Assembly (NCBI RefSeq): GCF_013409045.1
Contig: NZ_JACCBT010000001.1
Location: 7,170,669-7,234,668 of the forward strand
Direction: 5' to 3'
Origin: Actinomadura citrea
Lineage (GTDB): Bacteria; Actinomycetota; Actinomycetes; Streptosporangiales; Streptosporangiaceae
Length of the DNA: 64,000 bases
Shown here piece after piece: positions 19,801 through 31,500 of the stretch (positions are counted from its first letter, which is position 1; each line of letters opens with the position of its first letter). The notes beneath the pieces are model-generated. The model saw only the letters and a program-made list of their open reading frames with translations. It made no database searches and was not told the origin of the DNA. Position numbers and translations under genes: made by a program.

Positions 19801-22507
19801 CACCGACGGCGCGGGCGGCCATGCTCCCGGCCGTCAACTGGTATCGGGCCGAGTCCGTGGGCGCGTCCGCGGGCAGGCGGCGCAAGCCCCCGGCCCCGTC
19901 GGTGAAATCGCCGTCTATCCCCGACAGGGCCGCCTCGCGCGTCAGCGTCAAGGGAGCGCTCGGGGCGGGGTCGGCGTTGTCCAGGCGGATCTCGCCGGGA
20001 TAGCCGTCAAGGGCGAGCGTGGCGCGGACCCGCCAGGCGTGGATCGAGGCCAGGTGGCGGAGCACGGTCTGGCCGTCCTGCCGCGCGAAGGCGGCCACGC
20101 TGTCGGCGGCGGCGAGGCCGGCGCGCTCGGCGAGGCGCCGCCAGTGGGCGGCGTAGTCCGCGCGGGTGAGCGGACGCGGCGGCTCGGGGCGCGCCGTGTC
20201 GGGCAGCGGCGCGCTCTCGCGAGGGTCTTTGGGGATCTTGGGAAGCTGGGCCAGAGCCTGGATCTCGTCCGTGTAGGGCAGGTCGTAGCGGTACTGGATG
20301 GGCAGGCCGAGCCCGGAGTCGCTCTGCGGCGGCTCGCCGTCGGGCCGCGGGTCGAGCACCAGACCGGGCAGGGAGAGCGCCACCAGGGGCAGGTCGTACA
20401 GCTTCTCCTCATCCGCGCCGAGCCATTCGCGGGCGGGCGAGAGGCCGCCGCCGTGGCGCGGCCAGCCCGAGGCGCCCTCCGCCGTGAAGCGCCAGCCGTC
20501 CGGCAGGTCCATGCCGTCCTGGCGGGTCACCGGCAGCTCGAACGGGACGAGCTGCCGGCCCGCGATCGGCACGTTGGGCGGGCTGACGCTCTGCGTGAGC
20601 GCGAGGGCCTGCACCATCGGCAGAGTCGGGTGGCGGCGCCAGACGAGGGGCAGTGCGGCGCCGATGGCGTCGGGCGGCAGGACGCCACCGTCCACCAGGG
20701 CCCGCAGGAGCGCCGGGTCGATGCCGTACTGGAAGGCCCAGGCGCCGAGGCCGGCCGAGGAGGCGGGCTTGCTCCGCCACGCGAAGCTGATCGCCTCGAA
20801 GGCGAGCCGCACGAGGGGCGGGAACAGCTCGCGTCCGGTGACGGTGTGCAGGGGGACGGTCGCCAGGCCGCCGATCCAGTCGTCGAAGCCGGGCAGGGCG
20901 TCGGCCGCGGTGGGCGCCTCGGTGCTCAGCCAGAACAGCCCGTTGAGCGCCACCTCGGGCGCGTCCAGCGCCAGCTCGGCCGACTGGAGCTGGTATCCCC
21001 CGCCGGCCGGGCCGAGCACCCAGGTGGCGGTCATGCGCTGGGCCGCCGCGAGGGTGAGGCTCCAGGGCTGCTCGCCGGGGACCTGGCCGAGCCCTGCCGG
21101 ATCGTCGTTGCCGTAGCTGACGGCGCCGCGCAGCAGGTTGCCGGGCGCCGGGGCGGGCTCCTCCCGGGCCGCGCCCGCGTCGAGGTAGATCTGCTCGGAC
21201 AGGTTGGGCAGCGGGAGCTGGGCCCAGCCGTCGTCCAGCGGCGTGAACCCCCACAGCACGGCCGGGGTGACGGGCCGGGCCTCACCCGGTTCCGGCCGGC
21301 TCCAGGACGGCTCGGGCGCCCGCAACGTGGCGCGGAGCCGGCGCGCGGCCTCGTTCGGGTCGAAGGCGAGCGTGGTGGCGGCGAGGGTGACCCGCTCGCT
21401 CCAGCCGGCGCCGTCGCGGCCGGCCTGGTAGCCGAGCGTGCCGGCGGAGCTCGCGGGCGGGCCGCCGGCCGCCAGCTCCACCCGCAGTTTCGTGCCGTCG
21501 GCGGCCACGCGCGCTCTGGCCGGCGTGATCTGGGCGAGCGTGTCCGGCCGGGCGGTGGGGTCGTAGGGCCCCCGGTCGCTCAGAAGCACGCTGAACTCGT
21601 CGCCCGCGAAGCTGATCGGGCGCGTGCCGGGCTGCTCCTGCCAGGGCGCGATCTCCCAGAAGAGGCGCGGGACGGCGAGCGGGTTGGCGAGCTCCAGGGT
21701 GGCCCACTCCGGCGCGGGCAGCGGCTCGGCCAGGCCGTTCAGCGGGTTGTTCGGGTTGAGGTAGCGGTTGAGGCGCCGCCAGGAGTCGGTGATCGCCGTC
21801 CGCTCGCTCACCGTCAGCCGCTCGGCCTCGACCGTCATCCGGAAGCCGCGCACCTGGGCCCCCGCCGTCGGCTCGGGGTCGGGGACGACCCGGGCGAGCT
21901 GGAACACGGCGGTGACCGGCGCGGTGTCCCAGAGCAGGCGGACCTGGCCGAAGACCGAGAGGCCGCCGGCGTGGACGGCGAGGGCTCCGAGCAGGCGGGC
22001 CGCCCCGGTGCGCTGGGTGATCGCCGCCGGCCCGATTCCCAGCGCGGCGTACAGCTTCTGAGCGGCGCCGGCCTGGGCCGTCATCGGGTCGAGGACGATC
22101 TCGCCGCCAAGGCAGGTGAAGGTCGGCAGCTTGCCGGCGACGTTCTTGGGCCAGCCGTCGGCCGGGGCCTGCAGGAGCAGCAGGCCGACGGTGCCGGCGC
22201 TGATCGCGGCCCGGATCGCCTGCGGCGAGAGCTTGCCGTCGGGCTTGTTGCCGCTGCGCTTCCACACGTACTGCGGCGTGCTGCCGTTGGTCGGGCTGAT
22301 CGTGACGCTGGTGACGTAGACCAGTGCCAGCAGGGAGCCCGGCAGCAGCACGTTGTTCTCGCCGACGGCCTGGCGGGGCGTCGTGTCCGCGAACAGGGTG
22401 CGGAACGCGAAGTTGGTGGCCGGATCGGCCAGCCGGATCACCTCGGCCTCGGCCGTCCAGAAGGGGCCCGCGATTTTCAGCTTCGGCAGCTCGGGGAGTT
22501 TCGCCAT
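13871..22507 (-). CDS. Giant protein (2878 aa) with internal LamG/concanavalin-like domain, unknown function
   Basis: One uninterrupted 8.6-kb frame, third gene of the PLD/giant operon. There is no signal peptide and no clear transmembrane helix. Most of it is beta-rich, Pro/Ala/Leu-rich sequence that I cannot place in a family. At about residues 1195-1415 a LamG-like jelly roll is recognisable: LQALYRFDEGGGATVHDTSG, then SIEAWVKP, YVNGQLKAEHNVGG and WLGTYRMVAVYGRALTAEEV. This suggests ligand or glycan binding at one point of a long scaffold. The start ATG follows GACCAGGAGCAGCAG, a good ribosome site, 55 bp after the previous gene. Structural, adhesin-like or effector roles are all open. Continuous coding over this length argues that it is a maintained gene. 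Confidence 0.8.
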   Translation of the reverse strand: MAKLPELPKLKIAGPFWTAEAEVIRLADPATNFAFRTLFADTTPRQAVGENNVLLPGSLLALVYVTSVTISPTNGSTPQYVWKRSGNKPDGKLSPQAIRAAISAGTVGLLLLQAPADGWPKNVAGKLPTFTCLGGEIVLDPMTAQAGAAQKLYAALGIGPAAITQRTGAARLLGALAVHAGGLSVFGQVRLLWDTAPVTAVFQLARVVPDPEPTAGAQVRGFRMTVEAERLTVSERTAITDSWRRLNRYLNPNNPLNGLAEPLPAPEWATLELANPLAVPRLFWEIAPWQEQPGTRPISFAGDEFSVLLSDRGPYDPTARPDTLAQITPARARVAADGTKLRVELAAGGPPASSAGTLGYQAGRDGAGWSERVTLAATTLAFDPNEAARRLRATLRAPEPSWSRPEPGEARPVTPAVLWGFTPLDDGWAQLPLPNLSEQIYLDAGAAREEPAPAPGNLLRGAVSYGNDDPAGLGQVPGEQPWSLTLAAAQRMTATWVLGPAGGGYQLQSAELALDAPEVALNGLFWLSTEAPTAADALPGFDDWIGGLATVPLHTVTGRELFPPLVRLAFEAISFAWRSKPASSAGLGAWAFQYGIDPALLRALVDGGVLPPDAIGAALPLVWRRHPTLPMVQALALTQSVSPPNVPIAGRQLVPFELPVTRQDGMDLPDGWRFTAEGASGWPRHGGGLSPAREWLGADEEKLYDLPLVALSLPGLVLDPRPDGEPPQSDSGLGLPIQYRYDLPYTDEIQALAQLPKIPKDPRESAPLPDTARPEPPRPLTRADYAAHWRRLAERAGLAAADSVAAFARQDGQTVLRHLASIHAWRVRATLALDGYPGEIRLDNADPAPSAPLTLTREAALSGIDGDFTDGAGGLRRLPADAPTDSARYQLTAGSMAARAVGDAGFADQRGLVRGASLPTSNLIRTPLSHPTAGEVQLTTTRLPLTLGHATATWRLWFRDLPAQGSTFSKASARSPKAVELDLDGNDPEARSSDYEHRTGYEWRLRPLDDDPDAPPPGLDLFGLRFFPMVLDRVVFAGDGVAAVDVIGRLQLPVAGSDDEQTDLSNCVRLTFSGGGTALNLSAIGLDGDVLEWPLAVAAGEAGDAPRLRVGRVALASGGAGLTIEQVRLHFHLFQVEWAVGLPPISFPDPATPPFTLPGATGTAPIVPQRVALGLDMTGGEHTLNLTVAVRIDRPPTGLQALYRFDEGGGATVHDTSGIGEPLHLSAAATQGMSWSPNGLTLTKATLIRSGAPAAKLNAAVKASNEISIEAWVKPVTGLLTGGQFDILTVSSDAGHRNVTLQQRKGLLDSSFVDVWLHTDATNDEGAPDLATPAGSLGAALTHLAYTRSADGRTRIYVNGQLKAEHNVGGSLAAWNDQFELALGDEITGGRAWLGTYRMVAVYGRALTAEEVSARFGAGPATAPTASRGEAVAAGLTFDLMAKGTDRFTLDTANLFGDLTLAVTLPDGSPAALAGDTTLQFGWNGYGAPQPEGLQFLPGMRLADAQTPGLGERAAPGFATVTFRATARPDDVPKLTLTGAFVEALLVAHWGRSLHDRGPSRSAEAAELYGSSAGDLVVGYTSRLQGSDWQESFLLNGMLTATNLVSWPQQLNYDAATARITLPAARTAGAPPLTHLRHTIRVLLNQHELPGSILTGAAGPLLFTFAQGQSWQTLALVEHQLVEVTPAAGGSGGTLGREARWTAVQEVRLLAPQRAAQFLRAMAALKITDPVEGVSPLGSVSGGYLGAGLSALLADSGAALDALPPDTLLVEASAHHLVRLTPAGESVATTLQFLPTGSQGALLSSPADYAPSDPTDPRWLLLTMPFLGRLQDTTRDLAQPPAGQQPSPLQTDPLLLIARLRAAAPTTALPSLALALSGWADSAPLAVTFASLDTVVGRSFARLDPLALEESWFRAQNPSPEPQDALLQSVLAALPETPARLSRPVALRQAFDPRRPFYPPQPDDRTAPAEPSPYADPVWREDGLLLTQAVSTLAPTSKPPYGWTLAAALIASSGLLGQPPADGQGPRRHPAATLVPAPLALDGADNPRPLNIVISPYLGLQWRPAPTVPTGGPSPLQPRLLLAELLCLAPGTARLRPVASRMWSVQPDHPELADESHLRAQAQGWAVQSQRLLAPESPIAVLRYRIISDNTRPDGLGEAALTIGYAFALVRVTSAEPLARRLFSVRPELADLRYREGQCAIAAIPASPRDFELAPPQTVGVQPLYLTQRPVRGDLPAWPWGLSALRVSVHYTKGQQGVIGVATPGTAGQTLWWQTVQSTVQFRSALHTDRPTGGLPRRFRAPAVRSLLPAPPDPPLPALTEPMFDEPALPDPDAAAPEGPALERWQPVLPGELRYLVSGTRAGVFVTLRNHLLRQSGVTLAGEHPRPRGLAMLSGGLPVQHRAPRPVPLPANVDGRQGVALRTWASHFDPEKPALVTPSPTDEAFRAGFEDPRENPTYRQTAQRLRLQLAAVERSRLDVGWDGVLTFVYRIDGSITLLGGQKPETPETGIRDWVLALELVGAGRVTTLADITTPTLVLTPTLRAQLGAVGVPLPGPEVDTVDTAKFAICRFGLPGDAKTRADRARELIAGMPPGATIHARVRAQFAPHRPGAEPYHDGYSHVLRFPLRVADPSAPHLPLVPRYVHFEDPEYNRRLASPSAHATVPVQFPQQPGGSTSPQRAVTLSAERRECNPDGTLALRFDWDEPPPGSPKATLTLQKIDLDQTPRDLVDPNAPGGPQRLDPGKLYELSLAAIQKLNGPLNPGERLRLVLHVDSGPVKPVVAQLDITIVEAPVIPTTEAAYALLRRQTAGDHTYVECVRFAWGPEAQRVELVNPADLRTEVVRRRAVFQFTDSTRPERAESYTVQKISQTGSTHIPL

Positions 22508-22562
22508 CTGCTGCTCCTGGTCCGCTCGTGGCCTTGGAGGCCGCCGTCAAAGGCCGTTCCGC

Positions 22563-25500
22563 CTACACGTCCGCGGGCTCGATCTGCCGCGGCTCGCTCG
22601 GCGCGGCGCTGCCACGACGGGCGCGGATCACCAGGGACCGCCCGCGCATTCCGCTGCCCTGGCTCGCGTGGTGCAGTCGTCTGAGGGCGAGCTGGTCGGG
22701 CCGCCCGGGGTAGGACGGCAGGAGCGCGGCGGGATCGTCCGCGCGCATCATGCCGTGATAGCGCATCAGCACGGCGCCGAGCAGCAGCTTCTCGGCGAGG
22801 GCGCCGCCGAGTCCGGCCTGGGTGGGGCGTACCGCGACGACGAAGGCGACCGTGACCGGAGATGCCGGCTCACTGCCGGCGCCGGCGTCGCGTACCGCGA
22901 CGATCAGCTTCTCCACGGCCTCGGCGAACTCGGGGAAGCGGGCCCAGCGCCGCAGGGCGGCGATGTCCGCACTGCTCATCGCGCCGTTCCAACCGATGGC
23001 GCTGTACTGCGTGCCCGGTGCGTTGCGCGCGAGCTCCACCTTGCCCTGGAGCTCGTCGGGGATCTGCTCCGGCCCGACGGGGATCTCCACGCGGGTGACG
23101 GCGTCCGGACCGGCGCCCGCGGCCTGGGTGATGATCTGCGCGATGGCCCCGGTGAAGGCGCTGTCGCCGGGGAGCCGCTGGAGATCTCCCGCGGCGGCGT
23201 CCGAGGGCCCCTCCCAGACCAGGGTCAAGGTCTGCGCGGGCAGGAAGTCGATCAACGCTTCGAGCCGGCTGGGCAGGTTCCCGGCGGGGGCGCTCACCGG
23301 CTCGGTGACGTCCCAGCTCTCGAACAGCTGCCGGATCTTCGCCGCGTCCGACGCGTTCACCAGCCCGACCAGGGCGTCGCGGTCTCCCCTCGTCATCACC
23401 CCGGCGAGCAGCAGGCGCCCGCGCTCGTCGATGGCCACCCGGTTGCGGGTGTCGGGCGGCAGGTTCGCCGTGGAGTAGCCGCCGCTCAGCTGCTCCTCGC
23501 TCACCTGGACCAGATCGACCGCCAGGGGGAAGTCGCCGAGAGCGCCCTCCGGGGGCGTCAGCGTGGTCCGCGCCACCAAGAAGCGCTTGCCGAGCTGGCG
23601 GTGGGCGAACTTCTCGGCGACCGGGTCGTAGAAGCACTCGGCCTGCACCTCGATGTTGCCGCTGAACAGCTCGACGATCTGGTAGACCACCTCGGGGTCG
23701 GGCAGGGCGCTGAGCTTGCGCGCCGTCGCCTCGCCGGTCGCCGGGTCCGGCGCCTCGCCGGGCCAGCGCACCTGGGCCTCGTCGGGCAGGCTGTCCCAGA
23801 ATCTGCGCAGCGGGATGGTGAGGGTGCGCACGCGGGTGTCGGACTGGAGCCGGGCGTCACCGGGGACCCCGGCGGGGAACGGCGGCAGCCGGTGCCACAC
23901 GATGTCCGCGCCGCTCATGGTGGCGTCCGGCACGGGCGAGCGGTAGGTCAGGTCGCGCTGGGTCACGCTGTTGACCGGCGAGACGGTGCCGTCCGTCTGG
24001 GCGATCACCAGCAGGCGATGTTCGTAGTAGAACGGCAGGGCCCGCCACTGCAGGGCGAGGACGCCCTGCGAGAAGTCGCCGACGCGCTCGGGCAGATCGA
24101 GGCCGCGCAGCTCGTCCTGATCGGCCGCGCCGTCGAGGACGAGGTGGTCCGGCCGGCTCGGCAGGTGGTCCGGGATGGCCGGGTACTCGCCCTCGACGAG
24201 GCGCACGGGCAGCTCGTGCTGGTGGTCCTCGGCGAAGCCGCGCACCCACTGGTACCAGCTCGGGTAGCCGAAGCGGCGCAGCAGGCTGAAGGCGAGCCTG
24301 CGGAAGGCGAGCCGGCGGGCGAGGGTCTGGTTGCGCTCGGCCAGGGCCTGCTCGTGGTGCCGGGCGACGATCACCTCCCAGATCGCGCCGGGCGCCGGCG
24401 GGCGGGCCGGGGTGGCCGCCTCGTCGAGCCGGCGCGAGCTGAGGATGAGCGGAGCGTCGACGGCCTGCGTGCGCTCGATCACCACGTCGAGCCCGCCCGC
24501 GGCCGGGTCCACCTTCACGGCCGGGGTGTCGACCTCGGCGGCGGCACGGCCGGGGAACAGCGTGGGCGAGCGGCGCAGGCTCTGCCAGAGCAGGTCGTAA
24601 CGGCCGTAGGGCTGGAAGTAGTAGCGCAGCGTGTGCGCCCAGCGGTCCTCAAGCAGCTGGGTGTGGGTCAGGCGGCCGCCCGCGTCGGGCGTGGCCGGCG
24701 CGGGTGATCCCGCGCGCGGGTAGGCCGTGGCCGCCCAGGGACCGGCGCCCGTCTTGGCCAGCCCGTCCGCCGTCTCCTCTATCGCGCCGCCGGCGTCGAA
24801 GAAGCGCGCCGTCCAGGCCAGGACGTCGGGCAGCGCCTTGACGATCTCGGCCTCGCCGGTGGGGACGTTGACCTTGCCGGTGTCCGGCACCTTGGGGTCG
24901 TTGCTGTTCAGCGTCTCCAGGTAGTACTTGAGCCGCAGCCACTGGACGTGCTCGGGCAGGCCGTCGTCCGCGGTGGCGAACACCTTGGCCAGCGCACCGG
25001 TGGCCACGGTGAAGTGGTTGGTGCGCTCGTCGGTGGGGCCGAACTCCTCGCTCCGCACCGTCCCGGCCAGGCTCTCCGCTGCCGGGAGGTCGGCCGGGGC
25101 GAGGGAGGGGCGCAGAAGCCTCATCTGGTCGGCGCCGAGCATGGTGCGGGCGCTGAGCAGCTTGCGGCCCGGATCGTAGTTCAGCAGAGGCGCGATCGAC
25201 GGGTCGAAAGGCTGGGGATCCACGCTCAGCCGGGCCGACGGGCTCACCTCGATCGTCGCGGGCAGTGCCGCGCCGCGCAGGAGCAGGGCCGCCTCGCCGT
25301 TGAGCGGCAGCCTGACCGTGCGGGTGATCGGAGCCGGCTGCGGCTCCAGCTCCAGCTGGCCGGTCCCGCCGTCCGGCCGGTCGACCAGGCTGCAGGGCGC
25401 GGTGAGCGTGAAACGCACGTCGACATCGGTGTTCGAGCGCCCGCTGATGGTGACGGCGCGGTAGCGCAGCCGCTGCCGCACGGTGGGCCGCAGGCTGAGC

Positions 25501-28500
25501 TGGACCAGGGCCAGCAGATCGTCGCCGTCGGCCGGCCGCTCGCTGAGCTGGACGCTGCGCCCCGGCTGGAACAGCAGCTCGACATGGAGGTGACGGCGGA
25601 GGGCGGCGAAGGCCGCGGCATCGGGGTCGGGGTCGGTCTCGCCGCTCCCCAGCTGCGCGAAGAGCGCCTGGAGCAACTCCAGCAGTTTCGGGCCGCGCAG
25701 GGTGCCCGTGACGGGGTCGTGGAGGCTGAAGGTCACCGCCAGGCCGAGGCGTTGGAGCGCACCCCAGCCATATCGGTCGGCACCCGGCGGGCAGCTGGCC
25801 AGGAAGTCGGCCAGGTCGTTGGGCAGTGTCGGCGGGCTGACCTGCAGGGCGGCGGCGTAGCCGTCCGACAGGCGGCCCTGGGGGCCGGTGCCGCTGCCGG
25901 GGCGCATCCCGCGCAGCCGCTCCACGAGGCGTTCGAGCAGCGGGTGCAGCGCCGTCTCGCGCTTCCCGCCGGGCCGGGTGACGCCCTCCCACTCCGGCCA
26001 CTCCAGATAGGAGTCCTGCCAGGAGTACCAGGGTCCGCGCTCGTCCTGGACGCCCTGGGCGGAGGGATCGGGCCGGCGGCGACGCTGGACGGCGCCGGGA
26101 TACCAGGCCTCCCACTGGCTGGTGTTCAGCGTGTCGCCGGGCATGAGCGGCAGGTCGTCGGCCGGGAGCATCTGGACCTCTTGCAGGAGCCGCAGTTCCT
26201 CGGCGAGCCGGGCGGCGTCGGCGAAGGCATCGGTGGTGGCCTCGTCGATGTTCAGCTCGTACAACCGGTAGCCGGCGTTCAGTTCGAGGGGGTAGGCGGC
26301 GTCGCCGCTCGGACCCTGGTTCCAGCGGAACCGGATCGCCCGGATCCCCAGGGGGTGCGGCCGGAACCCCACGATCGCGCCGATATCGCCGGTGAAGACG
26401 AACGGTGCCGGGCCGGCCGCCGCCGCGTCGGATCGATCAACGCTCGGGAGCGGCATCGGTGTGTGGGCCAGGCCGGGCTCTGCGCGCTCGTCCTCGGGCC
26501 GCACCACGTCGAAGGCGGTCGGGCGCGGCAGCCACTCCAGCTCGGCCGGGCGGCGTTCCTCACGCGGGTTGCCCGAGTGCTCGATGCGGTCGGTCGGCGC
26601 GGGGGACGTGGGCGGCGCGGCCACCGCTTCGGCGGCGAGCAGGAGCTGCACCGGCGCCAGGGCCGAGGGCACGTCGCGGTCAGAGATCGTCTGGAAGAAG
26701 ACCCGCCACGCCTCGGGGCGCCACGCGCCGTCGGGCAGAACGCCCCGCTCGCGCAGGACGGCGACCGGGACCACCGCCGCGCGCGCGCCGGGCGGCCCGA
26801 AGACGTGATCGAGGTCGATCTTGATGTCGGTGGGCAGGGGGCGGGCGTTCGACGTCGGCAGGCCGGCGGTGCGCCCGCGCTGGGTCGTGCTGTCCAGGCC
26901 GTAGGAGCCGATCGGCACGGTGCTCTCGCGACGGAAGATCAGCCGGTGGGTGCGGATCGGAACCGCGGGACCGTTCTGACGGGCCGGCTCGCTCCACTCG
27001 ACGTAGACCTGGCGCGGCGACATCACCTGCGGGGTCGCCACGCTTCCCGCCGGGGCGAGGTCGGACGGCGCGATGCTGTAGCTCACCGTGAGGTCGCCGT
27101 CCACCGGCACCGCGGGAGGGGTGTTCGGGTAGCGGGTCGCGATCAGGGTCAGCGGGCGCCCGGAGCCGCCGGCGAAGTCGACAGGTGTGATCGTGTAGAC
27201 GTAGCCGCGCCCCTCGCGCGGCAGAGCGGCGCGGTCGCTCGCCGTGTCGGAGAAGTGGTCGACCACCTGGAAGCGCGGCTGCAGCAGCGAGAGGGTGTCG
27301 GTCGGCGTGGCCTGGTCCGCCCCTTCGGCACCGGCGACGTCGGTCGTGTGGCGGTGCAGCACCTTGACCGGCTTCACCGTGGTGATGCGCTCGGCCTCGT
27401 CACCGTCGAGGGCGCGCCGGCGCACGAGATAGTGGGCCAGGTGGTGGTCGGGGTCGTTCTGGGCCCGGCTCGTCCCCGGCGCGGCCTGGCGTCGCCAGCT
27501 CAGCTCCCAGGCGAGAGCGATCGTGCTCGCGTCGCTGTACTGGCGCACCTGCTCGAACTCGGGCGGGAACAGGTCGAACTGGGCCTGCGCGACGTTGAAG
27601 GTGCGCACGCCCTCGCTCGCCGGGCCGGGCGCGGTCGCCTCGGGCCGCTCGCGCTGGCTGATCGACGGCTGGGCGTCCATGCCGGTCCCCACCTGGTCGA
27701 GCCAGGAGGGCCGGCGGCCGTCGGCGGTTCGCACCGCGAACACCAGCCCCATCTGGAAGGCCAGTGAGCCGGCGACCAGCTTGGCGCGCTCGCTCTGGCT
27801 GCTCTCGGCGTGGAACGCGCGCAGATCGGAGATGATGTCGTGGATGATCACGCCGCGCAGCTGGTGGGCCTGCTGGTCGGCCTGGACCGGGCTGACGGCG
27901 CCGGGATCACCGTCGTCCTGGGCGACGCCGTCGGCGGCGTAGATCGTCGAATGCGGATCGAAGGCCGACTCCAGCAGTTGGCCGTACAGCTCCTGGGGGT
28001 CGCGCTTGAGGAAGGGCGAGCCGCTGAACTGCTCGTACGCTCCGCGCACGGCCGCCTCGAAAGAGCTGTCGGAGGGGTTCTGCACCCGCGGGTCGCTGAC
28101 CGGGGGGCGGTAGCCGGGCAGCGCGCCGGGATCGCCGACCGGGCGGGCGACCGCGCCGTCTCCCGCGCCGGCGTAGGTCTGCTTGAAGGCGTTGGCGAGG
28201 TGCTGCGCGAGGCTGAGCCCGTCCTCCAGGGACGTGGGGGCGCCTGGCTCCCCCGTGGCCTGGTTGACGACGCGGCGCTCGGCGGAGCCGCCGGTGTAGA
28301 GCCGCGCGGCCCAGTTCACCCCCCAGGTGATCGGCTCGCCGGCGGCGACCGCGCCGCTCACGTCGACGAACCGCGGATCGGGCAGGGGCTCGAAGTGCCG
28401 CAGCGTCAAGCTCTCGCCGGCCGCCGGCTTCGGCACGCGCAGGGCGAAGTCCTTCCCGACCACGGTGCCCTCGGCGGGTGGCGGCGGCAGGAAGCCCGGC

Positions 28501-31500
28501 TCGGGCTCCGCCACCGGGAAGCCGTCCTCGTCGAGTTCGAGCCCGCCCTGCGCGTCCCGGTGCAGCCGTTCGCCCTGCGGCAGCAGCACGAAGTAGATCT
28601 GGTGCTCGTCGTCCCAGCTCGGCGAGTCGCGCAGCACGAAGATGACGTAGCCGGGCACATGGAACACGTCGCCTTCGGCCTGGGCCGACGCCGCTGCGCC
28701 GAGCACGGCCGCGAGGGCGCGCGGCGGCAGGGCGGGACGACGCGCGGACGGCGTGCGGGTGAGGGCCGCCGCGGCGTCCAGCGCACCCTCGGTGCCCGGC
28801 ACCGGCTCGACCTCGGTGGCCTCCAGCCCCAGCGACAGGAACTCCTTGGTCCGGTCGAGGGCGGCCTGGACGTTCTCCTCCTCGAAGGCCACCTTGACGG
28901 TGGCCTGGAGGCTGTGGCCGCAGCAGGAGACGCCGACGGTGCCGACGCCGCGCACACCGGGCACGCTCAGCCCCTTGACGCCGATCTCCAGGCCGGCGCT
29001 GAACGTGATCTCCAGGCTGAAGCTGAACGAGAGCCTGATGGTGGTGAAGACCAGCGGGATCTTGATCCAGAACTCGATGGCGAAGGCGATCTGCACCTCC
29101 AGCCCGATCGCGCCGTAGACCGCCGAGTTGGTCGTGGGGTCACGGAAGTCGATCACGCCGATGTAGCGCGCTCCGAAGGCCACCCGTGCGGTGGCGCTGA
29201 TCCGCATTCCGACCAGCCCGAGGTCCACACCGGCGCTCAGTTCGAGACTGCCGCGGGCCAGGAAGCTCGTCCCGAGCACCATCTCCGTGGTCGAGACGCG
29301 GAAGATGAATCCGCCTTCGACCTCCACCGCCAGCGGGCCGAGCTTGGTGTGCCAACGCAGCATGTTGGGCCAACCCAGCTCGTAGTGGAACAGGCCCGGC
29401 TCGATCAGCAGGGTGGCCGAGAAGCGGCTGTTGGCGATCGCGTCGCGTACGAAGTCGGGCAGCGGCGGGTGGTTGCCCGGCTTGCCGCCCTCGGGCTTGG
29501 AGATGTGGGCCAGGAAGCGCTTCTGGCGCGGCGAGAGCAGCACGAAGCCGCTCAGGATGGGGTTCTCGCGGACGCCGTCCTTGTTGTCGACGTAGTCGGC
29601 GTAGTTGGTGTTGAACCAGCCGCGCACCGCCATGAAGAAGGTCAGGTCGCTGCGGAAGGCGATGATCGCGTCGACGAGGAAGACGCAGGCGAGGTCGGCC
29701 TCGGCGAAGGCCTCGTAGCGCAGGGGCGAGGCCGAGGCCGAGGTCTGCGAGATCATCGCTCGCAGCACGATCGTCCAGCGTGGATCCTGACCGGCCTCCT
29801 CCAGGTCCACCGCCCAGCGGTCGCGCTTGGACAGATCTCCCTGCGTGCGCGAGAGGCCCTCCAAGGTCTTGAGCAGCTTCTTGACGTCGTTCTCGGCGTC
29901 GGCGGCCTTGATGGAGGCGATGGTGAAGCGGTAGCCGAAGCCCATGCCGATCTCGCGCAGATAGATCTGGATGACCGGGATCATGAAGCTGACCTGGCGG
30001 ATCTCCAGGTAGAGGAACCAGGCCCGCAGCCACGGCGAGCCGGCGCCGCGGCGCACGCGCAGGAAGCCGAAGCTCGCCGCGATGGCCGGCAGGCCCTGGA
30101 TCTGGACCAGGCCCTCGCCGATCAGCCCGGTCTGGTCGGGCTCGTCGACGAAGTCGACCGCGCCGTTGAGCCGGAAGGCGGCGCCGAGGGCCAGGTTCAC
30201 CGCCAGGCGCGTGAAGTGGATGCGCGGCACGAACTCGCCCGGCAGCGGCAGGCCGATGAACAGCTCGTGGTAGTCGGGCCGCGAGTCCGGCGTGTCGCCA
30301 GGGCCCTGGGCGAACTTCAGCTGGCCGGTCACCTGCATGGCTCCGTCGCCGCCGAAGAACTCGCACTGCGGCACGAAGCCGATCGCGCGCAGCTCCATCT
30401 CGAAGCAGCCGAGGAAGCTGAACGACTTGGGCTTGGGCAGCTCGATCAGGAACTTCACGTGCTTGCCGATCACCCGGGCGTCGCCGGTGAGCGGGCACTG
30501 GACCAGGTCGATGCGGGTCTTGCCGAGCAGGGCCAGCGGCCCGTCGGGGTCATCGCCCGGGGCCGCCACGAACTGGGCGGATCCGGTGATGGTGAAGTAG
30601 AGGTGGAAGGCGCCGTCGTCGACGAACCGCAGGCCCAGGGCGTCCACCGAGAACTGGAAGCGCGTGCCCTTGCAGTCGAGCAGCTTGACGCCGCGCAGGT
30701 TCGCGGCGCCCTGCACCAGGGTCAGGTTGCCGCCCTCGCGCTGGGCGAACTGCAGGGCGATGTCGGCCGTGGCGTCGCCCACGAGGTCGGGCGGCAGCGG
30801 GCCCGAGCCGGCGATGGTGAAGTCGGCGATGCGGTTCTCGCGGATCACGAAGCCGCTGTCGGTGAAGCGGAAGCGCGTGCGCAGGCCGTTGAGCCGGGCC
30901 GGCCGGTCGGTGACGGTGGCGGCGAGATTGACGCCCTTGGGCGTGAGGGCGAAGTCCCGCACGCTGAAGGTGATGGGCTCCTCGCTGGCCCGCGTGAAGT
31001 CGAGCTCCAGCACGGACCCTTCGGGCTGCTGGATCTGGTAGTGGTAGTCCTTCGTGGCGATGGTGAAGTAGTGGAAGGTCTTGTCGCCCAGATCCTTGCC
31101 CTTGAACCGCCAGCGCATCCCGAACAGATCGGGGAACTCGCGCTCGGGCTCCGGGGAGCGCAGCTCGATCCCCTGGTCGTGGTCGACCTTGAGGGCGAAG
31201 GTGCTGAGGTTGAAGGTCAGGCGGCACAGCAGGTCGAAGCTGAGGCTGAGGACGCGCAGCCGCACCCCGATGTCGAAGCCGACCTCGCCCTGGGGCAGGG
31301 TGATCGGCAGCCCGTCGAGCGGCGTGCGGAGATAGAGCTGCAGGAACTGGGCGTCCTCGCCCTGGCCCTGTTTGAGGAAGGGCAGGGTGAACGCTCCGCC
31401 TGCCGCGTCGATGTTGACGCTCAGCCGTGCGGTCCAGTCCCCCTGGAGGTCAGCCGGGTCGAACGCCACGGGCGTGCAGAGGGCGGCCGGGTCGTTGAGG